In this document: piece after piece, positions 1-6,446 of the stretch | Position numbering within the stretch: the stretch's first letter is position 1 | How the letters are laid out: the number at the start of each line of letters is the position of its first letter | Source of the DNA: Pseudomaricurvus alkylphenolicus | Lineage (GTDB): Bacteria; Pseudomonadota; Gammaproteobacteria; Pseudomonadales; Cellvibrionaceae | Length of the DNA stretch: 64,000 nucleotides | Direction: 5' to 3' | Assembly: GCF_011683955.1 (NCBI RefSeq) | Contig: NZ_JAAQPI010000015.1 | Coordinates: 124,001 to 188,000, forward strand | The notes under the pieces: generated by a model | Databases searched by the model: none | What the model was told of the DNA's origin: nothing | The model's input: only the letters and a program-made list of their open reading frames with translations | Made by a program: the position numbers and the translations under genes

Positions 1-117
1 ACAGACGCCATCTTCGGCGAAGCCAGCGATATAGTCGTACATGGCTCGCGGCAGGCGCTTTTTGGCCAGCAGACGCAGGTCGTCGATGTTGTAACATTGA
101 TCGAGCTTGGAAGTCAT
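1..117 (-). CDS. FMN-dependent alpha-hydroxyacid dehydrogenase, N-terminal part
   Basis: Only the first 39 codons lie in the window; the gene runs off the left edge. The N terminus contains NIDDLRLLAKKRLPRAMYDY followed by an acidic stretch, the typical opening of the LldD / glycolate oxidase / mandelate dehydrogenase family, which oxidises 2-hydroxyacids to 2-oxoacids with FMN. The ATG at 117 lies 25 bp after the stop of the NRAMP-like gene, so it is probably the third gene of the receptor operon. The substrate cannot be read from this fragment. As hppD lies across the shared regulatory region, an aromatic hydroxyacid such as 4-hydroxyphenyllactate is a reasonable guess only. The family call is fairly secure. 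Confidence 0.75.
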   Translation of the reverse strand, partial: MTSKLDQCYNIDDLRLLAKKRLPRAMYDYIAGFAEDGVC

Positions 118-142
118 AACGGTTTTCTTTCGTAAGTCATGT

Positions 143-1438
143 TTAACCCATCACCATGAAATGAAGATAGTAGAGCCCGAACATGCCCATCAGAACGATG
201 CCCACCTGGCTCCAGGTTTTCATCGCCACGCCGGGGCGATGCTCTTCAGCCACCTCGTTAGAGAAGACCGCACGGTGATTTAAAAAGGCCAACAGCGGCG
301 CCGTTAGAAATGCGACGCTGGTGGCAAGATCGATAAAGGTTTTAAAGGAGCTCATAAAGAACAGCAGTACAGCCATGGCGCCACAACACTGGATCACCAC
401 CAATGGGGTGTAGTAGCGGTTGTCTTCACAATTGCCCCCGCCTTGGGTTGCCAAAGCACCCAGTGCTCGCGGGCAGGCGTCTATCAACGTTAACAGTGTT
501 GATAACATCACGGCGACGGCCACTACGGCGATAATCGGATAGGCGAAGGCGCCAATCGATTGGGTGAACAAACCAATCAGTTGGGCGGCAAAGCCAGTGG
601 AGCTGTCGGATACCACAATCTGGGGTTGGTACATCAGCACGGTACCCATAATCAGAAAGCACATCGCCAGCACCACGGTTACGCCGTAACCCAGATTAAA
701 ATCGAAACGGGCTTCTGCTTTGGTGAGCGGGCGGCCCAACGCCTTAGACTTGGCGCAGACCCACAGGGACTGAAACACTGATGCCCCCACGGCTGTCGGC
801 ATCCAACCGGCCAGAGCAATCATAAACAGCAGCGTGTGTTTCTCGCCGCTGAAAATGGGCGCCGGATTGAGGCTGCCGGATTCCAGATCGGGGGCGGACA
901 GGGCCACTGCCACCAGTATCAACAGCATAAACAGGGCGACCAATCCTTTGGTGAGTTTCTCGAAAACCTGGTAGCGCCCGCTGATTAACACTGCAGCGCA
1001 GAGCCCCAACAGAACTGCAGTTAGAGCTGTCGCCGGTAAATCCAGTGACAGTACATTGTTGACCAACCCTGAGGTCACCAACCCCACCGCAGCTGTGGCG
1101 ATAAACATGGTGACCATTACTTCGATGCCGTAGATCACCACCGCCCAGCGCCCTTGACGAAAATAGCTGTCAATCAGGGTCTGGCCAGTGGCGACGGCGT
1201 AGTCGGAACCAAAACGGAAGGCGGGATATTTAACCAGGCAGGCCGTAAGAATCAGACCTGCCATGGCCAACCCGTAGTCCGCACCCGCTCGTGTGGATTG
1301 CACCAGATGAGAGGTACCGACCGAACTGGCTGCGAACAATAAACCCGGCCCCAGTTTCTGGCCCAGGCGGGCCCACTCAGAGGTGGTAGCCTGGGCAAGG
1401 TTCTCCCGGGCGGGATTTTTGCTGGAATAGGAATCCAT
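143..1438 (-). CDS. NRAMP-like inner-membrane transporter without the usual metal-site residues
   Basis: A 431-residue hydrophobic protein with about 11 membrane segments and an NRAMP-type opening (LGPGLLFAASSVGTSHLVQS). In metal-transporting NRAMP proteins the first helix carries DPGN and the sixth MPHN. Here the equivalent positions read VGTS and MPTAV, so the Asp and Asn that bind Mn/Fe are missing. It lies 15 bp after the TonB-dependent receptor and 25 bp before the FMN dehydrogenase, which looks like one operon. I infer an inner-membrane carrier for whatever the receptor imports, possibly organic rather than a divalent metal. Fold assignment is good; substrate unknown. Confidence 0.75.
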   Translation of the reverse strand: MDSYSSKNPARENLAQATTSEWARLGQKLGPGLLFAASSVGTSHLVQSTRAGADYGLAMAGLILTACLVKYPAFRFGSDYAVATGQTLIDSYFRQGRWAVVIYGIEVMVTMFIATAAVGLVTSGLVNNVLSLDLPATALTAVLLGLCAAVLISGRYQVFEKLTKGLVALFMLLILVAVALSAPDLESGSLNPAPIFSGEKHTLLFMIALAGWMPTAVGASVFQSLWVCAKSKALGRPLTKAEARFDFNLGYGVTVVLAMCFLIMGTVLMYQPQIVVSDSSTGFAAQLIGLFTQSIGAFAYPIIAVVAVAVMLSTLLTLIDACPRALGALATQGGGNCEDNRYYTPLVVIQCCGAMAVLLFFMSSFKTFIDLATSVAFLTAPLLAFLNHRAVFSNEVAEEHRPGVAMKTWSQVGIVLMGMFGLYYLHFMVMG

Positions 1439-1453
1439 TGCCGTTCAGCCCAT

Positions 1454-3646
1454 TCAGAACTGGTAGTCCAGTTTAACGCCAAACTCGCGGAAGCGGCCGG
1501 GCTCGCCCTGAATCACACCCAGTGGTTTACCGGCGTCCAGGTTGAGGCCACTGACCAGGTATTCTTCGTCCGTCAGGTTGGTTCCAAACACGCTCAGGCT
1601 CCAGTCAGCGTTGTCCGGCTGATAGGTCAGGTTGAGGTTCAGCAAACCGTAGGCGTCCTGAATCACGTAGTCGTTATCAGCCTCAACCGTGCGGAAGTCG
1701 TCCTTCCAGCCGTAGTCCAAGCGCGCAATCAGCGTATCGAAATCCGCCTCCAGTCCGATGGAAAATGAAAGCTCGGGCGCACGCGGAAAGTCGCTGTCCG
1801 TAGTCATTGCTGTAACCACATCGTCCAATTGAACGTACTCGGTATCGAGATAACCAAAGGTCGCGTCGATGGTGAGGGTTTCGGTGAGTGCGAACATCAA
1901 CTCGGCTTCAATGCCTTTGATTTCGGACTCGCCGGCATTCTGCACGACGGTACGATTGGTGCCGGGAATGATGCTGCCCAGTTGCATATCGGTGTATTCG
2001 CCGAAGAACGCTGTGGCATTGAGACGCAGGCGGCGGTCCAACAGTTCGCTGCGAACACCGATCTCGACCATGTCGAGGATTTCTTCATCAAACTCGGTGA
2101 TACCAAAGTGGTTGTCGGGCAGATTGGTGCGTATGCGGTCGTTAAAACCGCCGGAACGGAATCCGCGTGCAAAGGAGGAAAACAGGAAGATATCTTCCTG
2201 TACCTGCCATTCCAGGCTAAGGCGACCGGTGATGGCATCCCAGGTCTGGCTGCGATTGACCGTCTCCACTTTTTCCGCGCCATCGGCATTGAGCTCGTTT
2301 GCGCTGATTTCTTTTTCGTCTTCGGTATAACGCAGCCCCAGCGTAACGGACCAGGCGTCGTTAAGATCGTAAGTACCCTGCCCGAACACGGCCCAGCTCT
2401 GGACTTCGATGGGGTCTACGATGCGGGTATTACTGCGATCACGGGAGTTAACGGTGGTGGGCACAAGACGAACGTCGGAGGCCTTCTCGTCGTAGTAGAA
2501 CAGGCCCGTTACCCAACTGAGTTTGCCGTCCAGAGAAACTCCCGATAGGTTAAACTCTTGAGAAAACATGGTGATGTCCCGCTCATACTCCTGCTCAAAC
2601 AACGAGGCGTGGGTGCCGTCGGTGTCGTAGGCGCCCTCTACATCAATGTCGCGATAAGATGTCGCAGCTTTCAGAGCGATGTCTTCAGTCAGGTCCCAAT
2701 TGATGGTCAGATTGGTTCCGGTATTATCGGTTTTGTTGAAGTTCCTTGCAGTTTGATAAGAGGTATCGTAGTCACCGGTGGGCAAGGTGGTTGCATCAAA
2801 ACCTGCGGCAGCTTCGCCCACAACAAACGGTGCATTGGGATTTACGCCCAGCAAAATACTGGCACCACCATTGGTGTCCATGGTGGTGTAATCGGCAGAG
2901 AGCAACACTTCCACATTCTCGGAGGCATCCCACCGCAGATAGGCACGTACCAGATCACTGTTCACATCGCCATAGTCTGTGGAGTCGTAAGCGCTTTCCA
3001 CATGGCCGTCCTGATTCAGCGTCGCGCCCACCAGGCGCAGCGCCACCTCGTCACTGAGCGGGATGTTGACCATGCCTTTAAGATCGCGACGGTTTTCGCT
3101 ACCCAGCGTTGCCTGTACCTTGCCTTCCAGCTCGTCGGAGGGTTTGGCGGTGATGTAGCGAATGGCACCGGCAGTCGCACTGCGACCAAATAAGGTGCCC
3201 TGGGGGCCACGGGAAACTTCGATCTTCTCTACGTCCATAACGCTAAGCAGTGCACCATCGCTGCGGCCGTAATAGCCGTCGTCAACATAGAGCGCTACCG
3301 CCGACTCCTGGTTGACCGCGTTGCGGGAGGTGCCGATACCGCGCACGTAGAATGCCGCATTACTGCCGCCCAAGCCACCGGAGCCGCCAATGGCCACGTT
3401 CGGCATTTTTACGTCCATGGCGGTGATGTTGGAGACGTTTTGTTGCTCCAGGGAATCGCCCCCAAATGCCATAACCGAGATGGGTGTTTCCTGCAGGCTT
3501 TCCTCCCGCTTGCGGGCGGTAACCACCACCTCCTCTAGAGCAAACTCTGCGGCGTTGACCGGGGCGCTCGGCACAGAGCCGGTCACTGCGGCGGCAATAG
3601 CGACGGACAATGACAGCGGGCAACGAATAAAAGCTGAACGACTCAT
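1454..3646 (-). CDS. TonB-dependent outer-membrane receptor
   Basis: A 730-residue receptor with an N-terminal signal peptide (about residues 1-33), a TonB-box-like EEVVVTARKREES, a plug domain with VEKIEVSRGPQGTLFGR, and a C-terminal 22-strand barrel ending in FGVKLDYQF, with a terminal Phe as expected for outer-membrane insertion. It takes up a ligand across the outer membrane using TonB-ExbBD energy. The start is supported by AGAGGAG about 6 bases upstream of the ATG. It heads an operon with the NRAMP-like carrier and an FMN hydroxyacid dehydrogenase. The sequence type is the broad catabolic receptor class rather than a clear siderophore receptor; the ligand is not identifiable. Confidence 0.93.
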   Translation of the reverse strand: MSRSAFIRCPLSLSVAIAAAVTGSVPSAPVNAAEFALEEVVVTARKREESLQETPISVMAFGGDSLEQQNVSNITAMDVKMPNVAIGGSGGLGGSNAAFYVRGIGTSRNAVNQESAVALYVDDGYYGRSDGALLSVMDVEKIEVSRGPQGTLFGRSATAGAIRYITAKPSDELEGKVQATLGSENRRDLKGMVNIPLSDEVALRLVGATLNQDGHVESAYDSTDYGDVNSDLVRAYLRWDASENVEVLLSADYTTMDTNGGASILLGVNPNAPFVVGEAAAGFDATTLPTGDYDTSYQTARNFNKTDNTGTNLTINWDLTEDIALKAATSYRDIDVEGAYDTDGTHASLFEQEYERDITMFSQEFNLSGVSLDGKLSWVTGLFYYDEKASDVRLVPTTVNSRDRSNTRIVDPIEVQSWAVFGQGTYDLNDAWSVTLGLRYTEDEKEISANELNADGAEKVETVNRSQTWDAITGRLSLEWQVQEDIFLFSSFARGFRSGGFNDRIRTNLPDNHFGITEFDEEILDMVEIGVRSELLDRRLRLNATAFFGEYTDMQLGSIIPGTNRTVVQNAGESEIKGIEAELMFALTETLTIDATFGYLDTEYVQLDDVVTAMTTDSDFPRAPELSFSIGLEADFDTLIARLDYGWKDDFRTVEADNDYVIQDAYGLLNLNLTYQPDNADWSLSVFGTNLTDEEYLVSGLNLDAGKPLGVIQGEPGRFREFGVKLDYQF

Positions 3647-3772
3647 GTATGACTCCTCTCTATGGGATGCAGACCATTCTGGATCACACCTGGCAGTTGG
3701 TTGTGTGTGACTGGCGGTCTTCTTTATTGATGATAGTTATTGCTCTTGATGTTGTTGATTATGCTAACCCCG

Positions 3773-3794
3773 AATACTTGAAGTTTCAAGTATT
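3773..3794. promoter_or_regulatory. Perfect 22-bp palindrome, candidate MarR operator
   Basis: AATACTTGAA-GT-TTCAAGTATT is a perfect 10+2+10 dyad in the 259-bp region between the divergent receptor operon and the marR gene. Position and symmetry fit an operator for the adjacent MarR protein. A shorter site with the same TTGAA/TTCAA core lies in front of hppD. Binding is inferred. Confidence 0.6.
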
Positions 3795-3905
3795 TATTTT
3801 TATATTCAATTTAAGAGTTTGAAGATGAAAGTAGACTCACTTAGAATTCTGATTTCCTAATCCGATACGAAATACAGAGCCAAGTGGTGTGAAGGAGCTT
3901 CTCTG

Positions 3906-4457
3906 ATGCCCTCGAACGAAGAAAAAACTAAAGACTTTCAAGGAATTAGAAGCGTGACCCTGCCCACAGCAGCCAAGGTACGCTACCCAATGGATCTGCA
4001 GAGCTTTCTGCCCTATCGCTTTTTCCGAATGGCGCTGCGCATGTCGGATACCGGCAGCAAGCTGTCTACTCTGTTGAAGGAGTCGGAGGCCAATATCGGC
4101 GAAAGAGAATGGCGGGTGATGGGCGTGCTGGGGGCCTATGGCGGCCTCACCAATACCCAGGTGGCCGAGGTGACAGGGATGGACGCCGCCACCATCACCC
4201 GTGCCGTTAAGACCCTGAAAACATTGGAGTTTGTTGAAACCCGCAGCTCCAAGCGGGACCGCCGCAAGACTCTCGTGCTGCTGACCCAGGCGGGCGCCGA
4301 CTTCCATGACAGCATCACTCCCCAGCGCATCTCTACTGGTGAATCCATTGATGCCTGCTTTGCCCCTGAAGAAAAAGAAACTCTGCTGCGGTTGATGAAC
4401 AAGCTGGACCGGCACCTGGAAACGCTCGCCAATCAATACGATGATGAATGGGAATAG
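3906..4457 (+). CDS. MarR-family transcriptional regulator
   Basis: A 183-residue protein. After about 35 N-terminal residues it has a MarR-type winged helix: helix-turn-helix LTNTQVAEVTGMDAATITRA, then a wing with ETRSSKRDRRKTLVLLTQAG. It is a dimeric DNA-binding regulator, usually a repressor released by a small phenolic or carboxylic ligand. It lies between the divergent TonB-dependent receptor operon and hppD, with related palindromes on both sides (3773-3794 and 4469-4480), so it probably controls both and itself. The 35-residue extension before the helical core is somewhat longer than in the shortest MarR proteins. The ligand is unknown; an aromatic acid fits the neighbourhood. Confidence 0.88.
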   Translation: MPSNEEKTKDFQGIRSVTLPTAAKVRYPMDLQSFLPYRFFRMALRMSDTGSKLSTLLKESEANIGEREWRVMGVLGAYGGLTNTQVAEVTGMDAATITRAVKTLKTLEFVETRSSKRDRRKTLVLLTQAGADFHDSITPQRISTGESIDACFAPEEKETLLRLMNKLDRHLETLANQYDDEWE

Positions 4458-4468
4458 CCCTCATTTAA

Positions 4469-4480
4469 TTGAAAGTTCAA
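4469..4480. promoter_or_regulatory. TTGAA-AG-TTCAA dyad upstream of hppD, candidate MarR site
   Basis: A 5+2+5 dyad just after the marR stop codon and about 145 bp before hppD. Its TTGAA/TTCAA core matches the centre of the perfect palindrome at 3773-3794, although the outer arms are not conserved. It is probably a second, weaker site for the same regulator. Confidence 0.4.
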
Positions 4481-4626
4481 ATAACTAGAATCAAGTTTTT
4501 AAATCTATTTTCATATCGAATGTTACGATTGATCTGGATCAAGTCATTAGTTGTGCGAACAACTATAAAATCTCTCCATCGCTTGTCACTTAACACACAA
4601 CAGCAACCGGAGAAGGAGAGAGAATA

Positions 4627-5688
4627 ATGACTATCGAGAATCCCATGGGCCTGGACGGCTTCGAATTTGTAGAATACACCTCCACTGAGAAGGGCCTTCT
4701 GGAGCCCCTGTTTGAAAGCCTGGGCTTCACCCATGTTGCCAACCACCGCTCTAAGGACGTGACTCTGTGGCGCCAAGGTGACGCTAACTTTATTATCAAT
4801 TACGAACCCAATAGCCCGGCGGCCTTCTTTGCCGAAGAACACGGCCCCTCCCCCTGTGGTATGGCGTTCCGTGTAAAAGACGCGCAGCAGGCATACCAAT
4901 ACGCCATCAAACACGGTGCCCAGCCAGTGGACATCCCTACAGGCCCCATGGAGCTGCGCCTGCCCGCCATTCGCGGTATTGGCGGAGCACCTGTGTACCT
5001 GATCGACCGTTACGAAGACGGCAGCTCCATCTACGACATTGACTTTGAATTTATCGATGGCATTGACCGTCACCCAGAGGGCTTTGGCTTTCACACCATC
5101 GACCACTTGACCCACAACGTCTATAAAGGTCGCATGGATTACTGGACCAAATACTACGAGCAGATCTTTGGTTTTGCCGAGTACCGCTATTTCGACATCA
5201 AAGGTGAGAAAACTGCGCTAAACTCGCGCGCAATGGCCGCGCCCGATGGCAAGATCCGTATTCCACTGAACGAAGAGCGTTCGCAGGGCACCGGCCAGAT
5301 CGAAGAGTTTCTGATGCAGTTTAACGGTGAAGGCATTCAACACATCGCCCTGCTGAGCGATGATCTTTTCGCCACCTGTGACCGCATGAAAGAAGCCGGC
5401 GTTCCCTTTATGACCGCGCCACCGGAAACCTACTACGAAATGCTGGAAGAACGTCTGCCCGGCCACGGTGAGCCGGTGCAAGAACTGCAATCGCGCGGCA
5501 TCTTGCTGGATGGTTCTACCGAAGGTGAAAGCCCCAAGCTGTTGTTGCAGATTTTTTCAGAATGTGTGATGGGGCCGGTGTTTTTTGAGTTTATCCAACG
5601 CAAGGAAGATAACGGATTTGGGGAAGGGAATTTCACCGCGCTGTTTGAATCCATGGAGCGTGATCAGATTCGGCGTGGAGTGATTTGA
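4627..5688 (+). CDS. hppD: 4-Hydroxyphenylpyruvate dioxygenase
   Basis: A 353-residue non-haem Fe(II) dioxygenase that converts 4-hydroxyphenylpyruvate to homogentisate in tyrosine breakdown. It has two vicinal-oxygen-chelate halves. The iron ligands are visible as His160 in TIDHLTHNV, His239 in GIQHIAL and Glu321 in VFFEFIQRK, matching the two-His-one-Glu triad of the Pseudomonas enzyme. Length is normal. A strong GGAGAAGGAGAG ribosome site precedes the ATG. No homogentisate dioxygenase or other tyrosine genes follow, so the rest of the pathway must be elsewhere. 4-Hydroxymandelate synthase is a close relative, but overall similarity favours HPPD. Confidence 0.93.
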   Translation: MTIENPMGLDGFEFVEYTSTEKGLLEPLFESLGFTHVANHRSKDVTLWRQGDANFIINYEPNSPAAFFAEEHGPSPCGMAFRVKDAQQAYQYAIKHGAQPVDIPTGPMELRLPAIRGIGGAPVYLIDRYEDGSSIYDIDFEFIDGIDRHPEGFGFHTIDHLTHNVYKGRMDYWTKYYEQIFGFAEYRYFDIKGEKTALNSRAMAAPDGKIRIPLNEERSQGTGQIEEFLMQFNGEGIQHIALLSDDLFATCDRMKEAGVPFMTAPPETYYEMLEERLPGHGEPVQELQSRGILLDGSTEGESPKLLLQIFSECVMGPVFFEFIQRKEDNGFGEGNFTALFESMERDQIRRGVI

Positions 5689-5840
5689 TTCGGGATTGCT
5701 TGTTTATACGGATCTTCAGGAGAATCTGTGAGCTGTATGGGTTCAGTCTATAGCGGCAAAGTGCCATAACCGGAAGTTCATAATCCTGGTTCAGGGCACC
5801 ATGGGCGTTCGATAATGTCCGCAACGGCCGCACGACGTAG

Positions 5841-5876
5841 GGTGGATTAGAAGCGCTTTGCGCTTCGTAATCCACC
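5841..5876. repeat. Hairpin repeat, left inner copy
   Basis: GGTGGATTA (5841-5849) pairs with TAATCCACC (5868-5876), and an inner GAAGCGC pairs with GCGCTTC. This is the GTAGGGTGGATTA...TAATCCACC type of palindrome common as dispersed intergenic repeats in proteobacteria. It is mirrored by the copy at 5987-6017. Confidence 0.6.
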
Positions 5877-5986
5877 GATCCGCCGAAGGTTTAAATTGGC
5901 GGCGGCCGTGTATAAATCACCTGTTGCAGGCACATTCAAGGGTGTTAAAAACCGGGCCGAAGCCAACGAACATCTCCGGCAAAACC

Positions 5987-6017
5987 GGCGGATTACGGCG
6001 CAAGCGCCTAATCCGCC
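5987..6017. repeat. Hairpin repeat, right inner copy
   Basis: GGCGGATTA (5987-5995) pairs with TAATCCGCC (6009-6017), with GGCGC/GCGCC extending the stem to a two-base loop. The flanking CCGCCCTACG (6013-6022) is the inverse of CGTAGGGTGG at 5836-5845 with one mismatch, so the two hairpins form a nested inverted pair. Confidence 0.6.
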
Positions 6018-6095
6018 CTACGCATAAACAACGCCGTCAGAGCACCAATCCTGCGAGTTTCTAAGACCGGTTATGACACTTTGCTGCCTATCCGA

Positions 6096-6331
6096 TCACT
6101 CCGATTGTTTTTGAGATACCCTCTCCTCCAGAAGGTCTTCGCTCACGCTTTCCTGAGCTTTGAAAAAGCTGCCCCAGGGGGTTTTTGGAGCGGATATCAC
6201 CATATCTTTTCCGATAACACGTGCGTTTACCTTCTTCACTTCGTCAGGAAAACACGTCTGCGCTGGTAGTCTTATGACTTGGGTTCCGTTATTGTCAAAA
6301 ATAGAGCCAATAGGCGTTTTTAAACCCTCAT
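6096..6331 (-). pseudogene. VapB/AbrB-type antitoxin remnant, frameshifted
   Basis: Read on the minus strand, the frame ending at the TGA at 6096-6098 encodes IFDNNGTQVIRLPAQTCFPD, then GKDMVISAPKTPWGSFF and SEDLLEER. This matches the layout of VapB antitoxins: an AbrB-like strand with NGxxQxIRLP, then a toxin-binding tail with W..FF and S.DLL.ER. The open frame has no usual start codon. The nearest ATG (6329-6331) is in another frame and meets a stop after three codons; a one-base shift in the TTTAAAAA stretch would join them into a protein of about 78 residues, the normal VapB length. No vapC toxin follows; instead the inverted-repeat element begins 8 bp downstream. I read it as a decayed orphan antitoxin. 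Confidence 0.55.
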
Positions 6332-6446
6332 GATTGCTCTAATCACCGTATATAGTCCTCCTAAATAGATAGCACGTGCTCCCTGCTTCATAAAGCTACT
6401 CAGCCCTTGTGACCACAGTGAAACAACAGCCATGTAGTTCATCGCC

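Larger units (their letters stand above)
5752..6088. repeat. MITE-like element with 22-bp imperfect terminal inverted repeats
   Basis: The left end AGCGGCAAAGTGCCATAACC... (5752-5773) and the right end at 6067-6088 are inverted copies matching at 19 of 22 positions. They enclose 337 bp without a convincing gene. Inside are two hairpins that are inverted relative to one another. Short length, terminal inverted repeats and no coding capacity suggest a miniature mobile element or insertion-sequence remnant. I could not see a target-site duplication. Confidence 0.5.

Noticed and set aside
1829-2548. A 239-codon open frame on the plus strand
   Set aside because: It is antisense to the TonB-dependent receptor gene, lacks a ribosome site and has the composition of a codon-bias shadow.
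4627-5688. 4-Hydroxymandelate synthase instead of HPPD
   Set aside because: The sequence resembles Pseudomonas HPPD throughout and no glycopeptide-type biosynthetic genes are nearby.
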